A DNA stretch of 64,000 nt, taken from contig JACVVK020000328.1 in assembly GCA_018292915.2 (NCBI GenBank), positions 596,001-660,000 of the forward strand, given 5' to 3'. Both the position numbers and the translations under genes were made by a program. This stretch comes from Batillaria attramentaria. Lineage: Eukaryota; Mollusca; Gastropoda; Batillariidae. Below the pieces are notes generated by a model, which saw nothing but the letters and a program-made list of their open reading frames with translations, searched no databases and was not told the DNA's origin. This document shows positions 10,330-23,447 of this stretch, one piece after another. Numbering within the stretch: position 1 is the stretch's first letter; each line of letters starts with the position of its first letter.

Positions 10330-12365
10330 ATGGAGAGAGTTTATCTGCTACTTGCCTGTGTAGGCCTTCTTCCTGTTTGTGTTGGTAAGTGTGAAGAATG
10401 AAATTACTTAATTGTACACGTTGTTCAATATGGCGAGTATCATTTCTTTGTAAGATGACTGGATGCACAAATGTTTCTGAGGTCACAGCTTATAGGAGTC
10501 TATTGTCAGCAGGAATATCTTTGTCCCTTTGTAAATAGCATTACACGGAAAGCTTTCACGGGCTGTTCAAAAAATATGTAAATGGCAATGAAGAGGGCTT
10601 CTATTTCCGACACTGACCCCATCCTCATCCCATGTAACTAGGTGTTTACGTGCGGTTATCGGAGACGCTGAATACACATCGGGGTACACAACTTGTGTCT
10701 CATAAGAGTCTGACATTAATACATCTTACAAATTCTTAAAAAAAATTAATGCTCTCTCTCTCTCTCTCTCTCTCTCTAACTCTCAACGTATTCCGGAGTT
10801 CACTCCATGCAAGAATACATTTGGGTGTTTTTTTTTTTTGTTTTTTTTTTACAAAACCAAAGATTGAAGTCATGAGAAAGGCATATTCCAACATCTATTT
10901 TTTTCTCCCGTAGTTGTTGTTTTTCTTCTACAACAGTGTCATAAATTACTGCTGCTAACTAATTCGACTACCCCGGAGGACAACTTGGTAATTTTCTGTC
11001 GTTTTCGTCGAAGGTCAAGCTCCAACAACAAACTGTCCAGATTACGTTGACGATGGATCCCAACTGAACTGTACCTGTGTGTCGCCATCCGGAGTGTTAC
11101 CAGAGTCCTTAACCTGGCCAGGTCATTCCGACACGTCACAGCTGGTGATAGGTAACGTGAGGAGACAGGACAACGGGACTCAGTACGTGTGTCAGATGGT
11201 GGTGAACGGTCAGACCACTACAACAACATACACACTGCAAGTTGCCTGTAAGGATCAAAATCCTATGAGGCGAAAATAAAATGGTTTCGTCTTGTTAATT
11301 GGAAAGGGGGGGGGGGGGGGGGGGTCATATGCACGCATTTTTTTCAAAGTGCTGTTTTTTCCGAGGATAAGAGAATGAATACCAGTGGCACAGACGGGTT
11401 GTGTTTTCGTTTCTTGATTTAGGTCAAAAGTAATTTGCAGTGCAGCTTCTAAACCAGTTTCTCTAACCTCACTCCCCCGTGTTTGCTGTCTAAGATGGTC
11501 CTTCAGACAACACACTGGAGATCAGTGGACAGTCACCATTCCCTACTGACGGATCAAGGAGTCTCACTCTCACGTGTCGAGATCGGGACTCCTACCCTAC
11601 ACCATCATACACCTGGTCATCTGTAACGTGTGATAATGGTAACACGGGCAGCACGTGCACGTTCACACCTCGTGTACCAGCTGATGATGGGAAGATCGTC
11701 ACGTGCAGGGCACAGAACACGGGTGGATCTGACTTCAGGACGGGGTCAAAAACTTTCAGTGTCAGCCTTCTGTGTAAGTATGTATATACAGTTAAGCTTT
11801 GGTTGCGTTTACTCTCTCTTTCTCTCTCTCTCTCCCTCTCTCTCGCACGCACGCGCAAAGCGGTACAGTCTTAAATTTATGCTCGGGTCGTGAGTTCGAA
11901 TCCCTGGTATGGCCAAAAATTTGTGTCAGCCTTTTAGTTCAGGCACCGTCTTAATATCATTCATGTGTAATTCATGTGGAAAAGGACATTCACCCCCCCC
12001 CCCCTCCGCCATCTCCCTCTCTCTCTCTTAAAACTCAACTTCTCAGATACTTACGTCAGTCATAGGTCCACGAACAATATCCGAACCATGCTAAACTACT
12101 CGTTATCAGATGGCACTATGACATGTTACCTTTTTACAAGTTATGTCGTATACTACAATTTCAAACACCATGCTATTTACTTCTTCACCTATTTTCCGAT
12201 GTGTTTCCTTATTAGATTTACTCCTTTTGTGCCTGGTATACTTTTTGTCATGTTAGCCTATACTTTTTAGTGTTTCTAGATTAGCAGGACAGCTTGTAAG
12301 ATAGGCAGACCATGCCTACAAGTCTTTATCCTGAAATAAACGTTTCAGTCAGTCAGTCAGTCAGT

Positions 12366-12464
<99 letters not shown>

Positions 12465-14537
12465 TGGACAGTTCTTAATTTCTTCTTGTCCGCGTGACCA
12501 GGCAAACTGCAATCAGAGGCTGCCGACAGTTTTGAAATCATACGCTCCGCTATTCTTTTAATGGATCGAGTCACCACTATAACGGTAGAAAGATTAGGTT
12601 GTTGTTGTTGTTTAATCAGAAGGACCGCTGCAAACGAAATTCTGTCAGGCGGTATTTATTCCTTCGACTGAATTTCATGTTATGCGAGTGAGGGAGACAA
12701 GGTGTGATTATTAAGTGCGTTCAAATACTTTGGGTGTATCTTTGTTTCACGTACGGTCGAGCCAATGCTTATTTTACCGGTGTAATAAAACTAATATATT
12801 CCACAGACCCACCATCACAACCACCCACAATATCCGGATACCAAGATGGTCAGATTCTAAAGGCTGGAGATGAGATCAGCTGTACAGTGAGGGGAGGAAA
12901 ACCGCCAGTTGAAAGTGTCCGTTTCTCCTGCACTACACCAACACATACAGACACACCGGACGTCGTGACGTCATCATCAGTGACCAGTCGTCTGACCATC
13001 GACACGTCACAAGCCAGTGAGGACAACATGACGTGTAGCTGTACAGCCAAGTGGGCGCCTGATACAACTCTGTATACGCACAACACACAAGTCAGCATTC
13101 CTCTACAATGTACGTGTTTTAAGCCTAAGTTTAATTTTCAGAAAAATGAACAACCCATAATTTTCCACTTGTTTCTTTTTAGATTGATTTTCATTTCATC
13201 AAAACCAGAAACTTGTAAAACAAAAAATGCCACTCACACTGCTCCTTGCTTCAGCCAAAAGTAAATCTGTCAAATTACATATTCTCCTTTCAGACAGGGC
13301 TGTGGTCAATAACTTCACCATAAACGATACCTCGGGCTCCTTGGCTGTAAACGAACGGGACAACGTCACCGTCATCTTCACGTGCAATGCTCGCGGTCGC
13401 CCCGCCCCCAACGTCACACTTCATAAAGCCAATGGAGAACTACCGAATGAGGTTGGCAACACACCTAGTGACGAACACAAGACGGTATCTTCTACATTAG
13501 TGGGCGTGACGAGTGAAGATATGGGAACCTACACCTGTACTGCCGACAACAACTTTACAAGTCCCAAGCAAGAGAAAGTCCAGCTGAATGTCCGAAGTAT
13601 GTATTTATGTCTACCTGTCTGTCTCTTTGATCATTTCCTTTGTTTATTTAAGTTGTTTCTCAGGTTTTAGTGAGTGTGTATATATTTATTTGCTGGAGGT
13701 GTGGTTTGTTGTTTTGTCGTTGTTTTATTAGTTTTATTGTAATTTGTAGAATGAACAATTATCTGTATAATGTTCAATTCCAGCTGCACCTACAGGGAAT
13801 TCAACAACTACTAAAGAGAATCCACAAGTGATGACGAAAGAGGGCCTCAGCTTTACAGTTATCGCCTTCCCCGAGCCAGACATTTTTCATTTCACATTTT
13901 ACGGGAACAAGTTGAATCCAGCCTTGAGTAGCGTGCCGTCCGGTACGTTCAACGTGACGAGTATTGTGGAGGACCCGTCATTACCCGTTGTTATCTGCAG
14001 CATCAAACCACTTGACGTGCCATACGATCGTCTTGGTGTTTATCGTGTTGAGGTCAGCAACGGATTGGAGGGAACTTACAAGTACTTCTTTGAGGTCAAC
14101 GAGACAGGTAACTTGCTCCATTTTCCTTCTTTCTCTCTTAATTTTTGGTGTAGAATAAAACACACCCGGAAGATCGAAGATGGATTAAAGGCCAATCATA
14201 ACATCCTTGATCAGGAAATAATAAGCATCGTTATCGTTTTGGCTGTAATGTTTCATTGTTGTGAATGTCTAGATACAGTTACAGTTGTTCCTGAAGACAC
14301 ACCGACGGCATTCATTGTGGGAGGTGCTGTGGCCGGGATCCTGGTGCTGGCTACTGTTGCTGTTGTGGTCGGTGTGCTGATCAGGAAGAAAAGAAGTAAA
14401 TCAACCCACATCTCTTTTTTGTCTGTCCCTCTCTCTTTATCTTTGTATGAAAAACTTTTGAAAAAGATCTCACTCAAACGCACTACGATCTTATTGGTTT
14501 AATACTATGTATTTGAAATAATAATAATAATAATAAA

Positions 14538-14568
<31 letters not shown>

Positions 14569-15453
14569 ATGATGATGATGATGATGGTGATCGTAGTGGT
14601 GGTGGGGTGGCGGTGACTATGATGATTGAGATGATGTTGATGATGTGTTCTAAACACATAAACTTGTAGTTACAATATAGTGCCTGTATCTGTTACAGAT
14701 CCTAGGTATGAGAAGCCATTACCTAGACGTGAGAGGGAATCAGACGCCTACACTGGTCTACAGCCAACAAATAACGACACAGGTGGACAGCCTCCAGCTG
14801 GCATTGCCAATCCCCAACATCCCACAGGACTGACTGAGTCAGATCGTCCTCACAGTTACATGGAAGTTTTACCACCAGACAACAAGTGCGACCCGCTACA
14901 CGTGTCAAGAAGACAAGACACTGCCGTCTACACAGAGCTCCACCCTACAGGTCCCGGGGGGAGGGGAACAGGTAAGAAATTTTTTTTTTTTATCTTCCAT
15001 TTATTTTAATTTATTTTGATAATTTAAGTTTTGCTTGGCTGCATAAGCCGTTGAAGGACCCGGAAAAAAAAATCTTAAAACTGCCCCGTCAAACAATTTT
15101 TTTCTCTTCAATTTTCTCAAGAGTGGCTGGGCAACTTTGTCCCTCTTTTGTGACGGAGAACGAATCTTAAAATCGTATATATGTTTCATTTATTTCATTT
15201 TATTCATCACTTGGTTGTTTAAGCTGTCAAAGGAACCGAAAATGAAAAAATTCTCAATATCTAAAAAATTACCCAACCAACACCAATTCCGGAGCTCTAT
15301 CACGAGTGGTTGGGCATCTTTGTCCTTATTTTGTGTGGTCGCTATATGTATGAAAATGCCATCTGGCTCTTTTCCATTTATTAGTTCTTATTTATTGTAT
15401 TGTTGTCAGATGCAGACGGTTACGAGCTGCCCGTTATACCCAGGCGGCACTGA
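10330..15453 (+). CDS. Gene C: five-Ig membrane receptor with Tyr-motif tail
   Basis: Nine exons: 10330-10384, 11014-11247, 11495-11773, 12807-13109, 13294-13596, 13784-14107, 14273-14395, 14699-14971 and 15410-15453. They make 1938 bases (645 residues), all joins phase 1. Order: signal peptide (MERVYLLLACVGLLPVCVG), Ig1, Ig2, Ig3 (Cys-x-Cys type), Ig4 (I-set-like, with CNARGRPAP and DMGTYTC), Ig5 (one Cys only), membrane segment (FIVGGAVAGILVLATVAVVV) with RKKR stop-transfer, then the tail. The tail matches that of B (YTGL, YMEV, YTEL, YELP), but the tyrosine of YDPL is a cysteine (TGC at 14887-14889). Several N-x-S/T sites suggest glycosylation. Likely a cell-surface immune-type receptor; ligand unknown. 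Confidence 0.85.
11881..11933 (+). mobile_element. Fragment of a tRNA-derived SINE (family A-like)
   Basis: The fragment GCTCGGGTCGTGAGTTCGAA followed by TCCC and a GGCCAAAAATTTGTG block matches the B-box half and start of the body of SINE family A (full copies at 18186 and 47909). Both ends are missing. Confidence 0.6.
12360..12462. repeat. (TCAG)n(CT)n(CA)n compound microsatellite
   Basis: Short TCAG repeats pass into CT repeats and then about 60 bp of CA repeats, in the intron between Ig2 and Ig3 of gene C. All long frames through it are translations of the repeat. Confidence 0.9.
14516..14645. repeat. Trinucleotide-rich stretch in the gene C tail intron
   Basis: ATA, CTA and GAT trinucleotide tracts follow each other. 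Gene B has shorter ATG/CTG tracts at the equivalent place (7310-7340). Confidence 0.7.
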
Positions 15454-16213
15454 CCTGGTCCCCTTTTGTCCTGTTGGAAAGTTTGAAGTCTAAACGTGGT
15501 CGTCTCGACTTGTGACAACTGATGTATAAATGCACTGTTTGTGTAAAGCAGTCGGCTTGTGTTGGTGGTAAATCACAGTACAGTGCGGATGACAGTGACA
15601 ATACGACAATACAACAGCTGATGCTCTCGCGGACGAGCACCCACGCTGAATCTCGGATACGGGCAGTCAGGCTCCCACCCCTGCAGTCGTCGCATGGCCA
15701 TGAAATCCTCCACACGACAAGGGTCTAGAGGGCAGCTACTGGCTCCCGAAAAACAGCCACTCGGGCTACAACCCCTCCACATGCACGATGCGAGGGGTTA
15801 CAGACGGTAGACCATGGATGACAACGGACGAAAATACGTGCCATCTCTGGAACGGCCGTGTCGGTACTACCGGGCCAAATGCGAATAGCAAGTGAATCAG
15901 GATGGCATTTATGCCATTAAAGCGTATAGGGTGAGTACCGCACATGTTACAGCAGCACCACGTGTAGAAAGGGGACCTGTATCGACTTTGACAAGGGAAA
16001 CGGACAGGTCAGCATATTACACACAAATGTCCCGTGTAAAACCTTCACTAAGGGATTCATGTGTGGCCCGTGTAGAAAATAAGGCACGTGTGCCACACAG
16101 TACATAGTTAGGATGCATACGGAAATCATACCGGCACATGATTTACCCTTCACAACCTAAGTCACGCATCCGTGACAGTTGCTGTATGTGATATATGTGA
16201 TATGCATGTAACC

Positions 16214-16219
16214 AATAAA
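16214..16219 (+). promoter_or_regulatory. Polyadenylation signal of gene C
   Basis: AATAAA in the same conserved context as at 9113-9118 after gene B. Confidence 0.6.
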
Positions 16220-16417
16220 ACTCTTGAAAACTTCTCATTGCCTGCCATTGTATAGTATTAATATTGCTTTAAAAAAAACCCAATACGTTCGTTGCGTACC
16301 AAGCACCAGTTGTAATGTACTCCGTTTACGCTTGTGGTGGTGATGATGATGATGATGATGATGATGTCGTCTCGCGGTAGTGACCCACCACCATTTTCTT
16401 TCTACTGCCCACAGCAG

Positions 16418-16472
<55 letters not shown>

Positions 16473-17019
16473 ATTTGTAAATGTATGCAAACGGTGTGGA
16501 TCGCTTCTTTCTCGTATTGCATGACTGTGTGACGGGAGTCAGTACAGGTGCAGAGCTTGCTGGCTGTTAGTGGGTTCAACCTCTATCTATTCATGCTGTG
16601 TATTCAACGCCTGTATTACCAATGACCTGGACAGTTGGTAGGGAGCGAAGTTAAGTGACGCAGAGACAAGTTACTCGACTATCGAGAACGAGTGTCTGAC
16701 CATCATCTGGGAAATGCAGCAGTTTGAACCTTGTCTGTTAGGCACTGTCTTCACGATAGGAACACACCATCAACCAGTGCAGTTCTTACGCAAATCAGTC
16801 AAAAACAGAGTACGGCAGGTTGAATAACGGGCCCTCAGATAGCAGTACAATTTCGTTGTAAGAGTTATCCCAGGGATGGATAACGTCGGCGCCGATTACC
16901 AGAGGCGTGCAACGTAGGGTTTGTGACATCAAGTGTCACTCCTGTACACGAGTTAATCGTTTCGCGGTGCCTGTGGTATTCGCCTGTGTTAAATATCTGT
17001 CTGTACGCGTATGAATGTA

Positions 17020-17471
17020 ACTGGGTAGGAATGAAGTATGTACGTAGCGCGCAATGGAAGAAATAATGTCCCCCTAGACTGTACGCGCGGGTGTTCACGA
17101 ACGGAGACATACCTAGGCTGAATACCTAGGCTGCACTGAGATCGCGTGCGCATTCAGTTTCATTTGCCACTACATTCTTACATGACTCAGTCAGTGGTGT
17201 GTTGACTCTATAATTGCAAACACAGGTAACGCAGAGTAGGGAACTGTTTACGCTGTGTGGAGCTGATGTTTCTGATACTTTGATAATTTTCCAACCCATG
17301 TACGCTGCTGACTCTCTAACCAGAAATACCTCTCCGTCAGTTCTGAGGCCAATTGCAGAGGTCATTGTGTATCTGTACGCGTTACCTGATAGGACACACC
17401 TTGCACGCTTAACCGCACCGCAGTTATGCAAACTGAGTACGAGAAGCATGAATGAATGACTTGATCTCAAC
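17020..17471 (+). promoter_or_regulatory. Conserved 5' flank of gene D
   Basis: Shares long blocks with 9900-10329 upstream of gene C, including GTACGTAGCGCGCAATGGAA near 17041. Likely promoter and 5' UTR; the exact start site is not determined. Confidence 0.4.
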
Positions 17472-17765
17472 ATGGGGAAAGTTCTACTACTACTTGCCTG
17501 TGTTCTTCCTGTTTGCGCTGGTAAGTAGGCCTGCCTGTGTAAAGAATGTTATTGCTTGTGCACGATATTCAACGTGGCAGTTTTTGTGTAAGCGACCCTC
17601 TGCCATGAAGGCTGTAGTTCATTGACTGTGGGACGTACGGAACAATTGAACAGAAAAGAGACGACCGGTTGATGTCCAAATGTCATTTATATAAATGACG
17701 ATTATTATTCATAGCGTTTCATAGCAAGTACTGGATTTTTGTTGTTGGCTCTGTGTGTGTGTGTT

Positions 17766-17830
<65 letters not shown>

Positions 17831-20113
17831 CTGGGTCGGGAGCACATAAAAAAGTCTCTGAGCACACAACTTGTCCAACAATAGGGGTCTGTTAATGACG
17901 CGGCACACCCGGGGAAGAATCAATTTGCACTGACTAGCTGGCTAGATTTGACCTGCACACTATAAGGACACTATAAGGACAATGAGCTCCACTTTATCTT
18001 GGAAGCCCCAAGTACAAAGAAGAGAGGCAAAGGTTTATTCGTAGGCCGGTCCATAAGTTTTAAGACCTGAGCTGACTAACGATATCACGCTTAAAAGACT
18101 GCAATCGGCGTGTACTTCAGATTTCAAGGGGTGACAGTTAAAGATGGCAGACTGAATGTCACAGTTGGAGTGTACCGTGCTCGAGGGTGGGTGCATGGGT
18201 GTTTGGGGGTTTAACGTCCTTTTCGACCACATACGGGTGACATCAAAAACGGGGCAACGATGAAAACGCCAGCACAAATATTTTGCCCCAGCCGGGATAC
18301 GAACTCACGACCCGAGCATTAGAAGTGTAACGCTCTACCATTCGGCCACCCCGGCTCCCCGTACCGTGCTCGAGCACAGACGCAAAAATAATGACAGCAA
18401 CTACTAACATAAGACGTTTCAAACAAATCTGCCAGGAAATCCTCGGCATAATTTTATTAGATCCCTCAATCTTCAACAAAGAGGTAAGTGAGGGTTAAGA
18501 TTAGTCAGACGTACCCTGCGCTGTAGGCACAACTATAAATGTGTGCTAATGTAAGAAGAAACGCTTGCTTTTTTGTTTGATTTGTTACTGTGCTCTGTAT
18601 AGATGTGGACGAGGAGACAGAACTATATATGCGTCAATGTGAATAGTTGGTTCCTGTTGCTGACTAGTGTACAGATTACAGACCACCTGTAGCTATGCTG
18701 GCTGAATGTATACATATATATATGTATATTTACACACATATGCCTGTACCCTCTGATGGGGTTTCTGGAAATAAAGAAACTGAAACTGGATCTGCTGGAG
18801 TGGACTGTCATTCGTTACGGGACTACATCAATGGATGCGACACGTTGATGTGCAGTTCACAAAGCAAATCACTATTCAGCAGTCTGCTCCTCACGATTCT
18901 GACTGTTAAGTGCAGAAATCATTATTTCTTGGGCATCGAAAAAAAAAATGGCCTGTTCGGAAACTACCGGAGTACAAATGGTAATTAAGCGCAGATACCA
19001 GCTCTACCATTTGACTGCTTGATTTCTCAGAGACTTGTTGCATGTGCCGTCCTCGATCTGAGGTGACACTACAAAGTATTGAAAACTGCCGTGCATGTCT
19101 TCACCGAAGCTCGTAACACGTAACACTTAAACAAAATGATGAGTGCATTCTGTACATAAATTTGAAGACTCACTCTTTTCGCCATTTTGTGTGCAAAAGC
19201 AACTTCTCTGCGTATGATGTTAAGCTACAGCGGTCGTCTGTGGTTTACTCGAGGGCGTGTTTCACGCCTACCAATAATATAACCTCTTAGAGTGGTTTAA
19301 ACCTTGTATATTTTGCAAATGTCATACGGTGTAAAATGGCAGCATTGATGAGAGTCATTGTCTCTCTGGCGCGTTTTAACGCTTGAATTTGTGAACATGT
19401 TTTTTTAAAGGATTATACAAGTCCAGTGTGTTTTCATCGGTCCTTCATACAGTTGTGACTTCCTATACGCTTGCTCTGATTTTCTGTATTTCCTCCACAC
19501 CCCAGAAAAGGGTACAGCAAAACTCTTGACTCCTGACTTGACTATGAAGATAATTAAGGTATAGATGATTAATACAATAGGCGTGCAGCCAGCAAGTACA
19601 ACGATTTGTTTTTTCCGTGGAGTGTTTCAAGCTTGGGCTAAATCTGGTGAGTGAAGGTGGAGTATGTCTGGCTTACAGGGATAACATTCAGCTTTACGCG
19701 GGAAGTGTATATGGAGCTTCGGAAGTAAATTTCGCGTGTGACACCATCCTGCACTATAATTAACGACATTAATACTTTCTCCGTTTGTTTCTGGCACAGG
19801 TGAAGCTCCCGAGGTCGCCCACTGTCCACGTTACGTTGACGAGGGATCCCAACTGGACTGTACCTGTCGGCCTCCATCGGGAGTCACTCAAGCGACCTTG
19901 ACCTGGCCAGGTCATTCCGACACGTCACAGCTGGTGATAGGTAACGTGAGGAGACAGGAAAACGGGACTCAGTACGTGTGTCAGATGGTGGTGAACGGTC
20001 AGACCACTACAACAACATACACACTACAAGTGGCTTGTAAGGATCAAAGCCTCGGGGTCAAAAATAAAATATGTGTAAATGCGGTTCCCGCTCTGACCTA
20101 GAACTAGGGCGTA

Positions 20114-20209
<96 letters not shown>

Positions 20210-20436
20210 GACACACACACACTTTGCACACGTAAAGGATCAAAACCACTACCCTAAACCGTATCTTTCACTTACTTTACCTCGGGCAGTTCTGATGGAA
20301 TTGACAGGATATTTTTTTTTAATCACACTTTTCAATTTACTGATTCCAAACCTGTACTTTGATCTATCTCCACTTCTTACTATAGAAAGGCTGGGCTTTG
20401 GGTAGGGGAATGTGCACCGCCTCTCATTCGCTAGAT

Positions 20437-20506
<70 letters not shown>

Positions 20507-21031
20507 GGCGGAGGGTGAGGGGGGGGGGGATATTTTTGGACAAAAGAGACAGAGAAAGGATACCAAGAATACGAATCAGGACGCGTTTCTTTGTTTGGTT
20601 TTTGTTTGTTTCCCCCCCCCCCCCCCCCCCCGCTTCATCAAAAGTAATACTAATATGTGGCAGAGCATCCTCTAATCATGGTACTTAAACCCCGCTCTCC
20701 TCCCTTGTTTTATTAGACGGACCTTCAGACAACACGATGGAGATCAGAGGACAGTCACTATTCCCAACTGACGGATCAAGGAGTCTCACTCTCACGTGTC
20801 GAGATCGGGACTCCTACCCTACACCATCATACACATGGGTATCCAGTTCAATAGTGTGTGACGACTCAAACAGCCCCACGTGCACGTTCAGACCGCGTGT
20901 ACCATTTCACGACGGGAAGACAGTCGAGTGCAGAGCAGGGAACTCGGGAGGTGTTGGCTACAGGAGGGGTTCGAAAACATTTACTGTGACACTTGAATGT
21001 AAGTATGTATGAGATTCTCTTTCTCTCTCTA

Positions 21032-21063
<32 letters not shown>

Positions 21064-21076
21064 ACACACGCACGCA

Positions 21077-21131
<55 letters not shown>

Positions 21132-22555
21132 TAAATCAGCAAAACAAAAACAAAATTGAACGGTTGTCACTGACAGAATCAGTAACAGAAGACAAACAAA
21201 ATGTATGCATGGTCACTTGATTATTTCATGGTCCTTCCCTTCTTGGAGAGTTTTACAAACTACGTTACTTCAATTCAAACAGCGTTTTTATTTTGTGTTA
21301 ATTTAGCTTAAATCAATGCATATGATATCCGATGTATTTCACAGATCCACCAACAGCTGAGCCAGTAATAACAGGATTCCAAGATGGTCAGATTCTAAAG
21401 GCTGCAGATGAGATCAGCTGTACAGTGACGGGAGGAAAACCGCCAGTTGAAAGTGTCCGTTTCTCCTGCACTACACCAACACATACAGACACACCGGACG
21501 TCGTGACGTCATCATCAGTGACCAGTCGTCTGACCATCGACACGTCACAAGCCAGTGAGGACAACATGACGTGTAGCTGTACAGCCAAGTGGGCGCCTGA
21601 TACAACTCTGTATACGCACAACATACAAGTCAGCATTCCTCTAGAGTGTAAGGGTTTTCCTTATCAAATGTAGTCGCTTAAAGTCGGTTTCATGAGCAAA
21701 GTGTTAGAGGTTTTGCTTATTCACATTAAGTCGGCTTCATGAATACCAAAGGGCAGAAAATTCGTGTGTCTTTTGAAAACTTTGTGATGGTAGCTTGGAA
21801 ACAAAGCAAAGCATGGGTGAAATTTGTAATTAAAAACATCAAATTCATGGCAATAGTCAATAGAATCTGCATAGTCTTCTACTTATTCGTTTTATACATT
21901 CCTATGAAGTAGCAAAAAATTCACATTGTTCCACGCAAACCAGCACGGTTATATTACAGGGGAGTGTTTTTAGTCCGAACAAACAGCGAAAATGGTGTTT
22001 TTCCGTGTTTCTCGTGTGACATGCGGCTACAACATACTTTTGTCCTAATTTTTCCTGAGCGTGTTTGAGCTGTTTTCCATGTTCATTCGAACACAACTGT
22101 CTTCCCTGTGTGATGAGCCGTAGTAGGTCTGCTTGATGACATAAATTTTTTGCCACTTCAGACAAAGCAACTGTGAAGAGCTTCACGATAAACGGCACTT
22201 CTGGCTCCCTGGCTGTAAACGAATGGGACAACGCCACTGTCATCTTCACGTGCAATGCTCGCGGTCGCCCCGCCCCCAGCGTCACACTTCATAAAGTCAA
22301 TGGAGAACTACTAAATGAGATTGGCAACACACCTAGTGACCAATACGACAAGACGGTATCGTATACTATTCTACGAGTGACAAGTGAAGATATGAGAAGA
22401 TACATCTGTACTGCCGACAACAGTTTCACCACTCCCAACGAGGACAATTTTCAACTCAATGTCAGAAGTATGCAGTTTGGCAATCGTCTGTATCTCTAAT
22501 GAGTTCCGTTGAATCCCTTGATTCTTATGTAGTTGTTTACGTCGTTCTTATTGAA

Positions 22556-22602
<47 letters not shown>

Positions 22603-23241
22603 CAGATTCTTTAATCTGATAGGCTCTTCGGTCCGTTCAGATTGGGGATTCCAAGATAAAAACGATCACTTTTGATCACTACACATCTCTGTCAAGTTTG
22701 CACTGATCATTGTAATGGCTGCCGTCAACTGGAGGCCATCTAATGAGATATTGAATATAATCAGAGAGAGAGAGAGAGAGAGAGAGAGCATTAATAGCAT
22801 GATTAACATTACCATCTGCATTAATATGGTCATTTTCAGTTGCACCAAGAGCTATGAACTTCACGACTACTAAAGAGAATCCAGAATTGTTAGCGAAAAT
22901 GGGCCTCAGCTTCACAGTTGTGGCTTTCCCTAAGCCAGAAATGTTTACTTTCACATTTTATGGGAACAAATCTTTGAGTAGCGTGCCGTCCGGTACGTTC
23001 AAGGTGACGAGTATTGTGGAGGACCCGTCATTACCCGTCGTCATCTGCAGCATCAAACCACTTGACGTGCCACACGATCGTCTGGGTGTTTATGACGTAG
23101 ATGTCAGCAACGGACTGGAGGGGAGCTACATGTACTACTTTGAAGTCAAAGAGACAAGTAACTCTCTCTCTCTCTCTCTTTCATCCTTGTAAAATAAAGA
23201 GAATTCATTCATTCATTCATTCACTCTCTCTCTCTCTCTCG

Positions 23242-23331
<90 letters not shown>

Positions 23332-23379
23332 TCTCTGCTTTATAATTGTGTACAACTTTCAAGTGAAAACTGATAGTGT

Positions 23380-23447
<68 letters not shown>

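Larger units (their letters stand above)
15454..17471. other. 3' UTR of gene C and 5' flank of gene D
   Basis: Paralogous to the B-C spacer. It carries AATAAA at 16214-16219, a GAT tract near 16338-16365, and (GT)n at 16422-16470. The last 450 bases match the 5' flank of gene C. Confidence 0.65.

Noticed and set aside
12850..13098. 82-codon frame antisense to the Ig3 exon (also at 21388 and 43914)
   Set aside because: It is a shadow of the conserved Ig3 coding strand.
18243..18479. Minus-strand frame with RGGRMVERYTSNARVVSSYP
   Set aside because: It is the tRNA-like head of SINE family A, not a protein.
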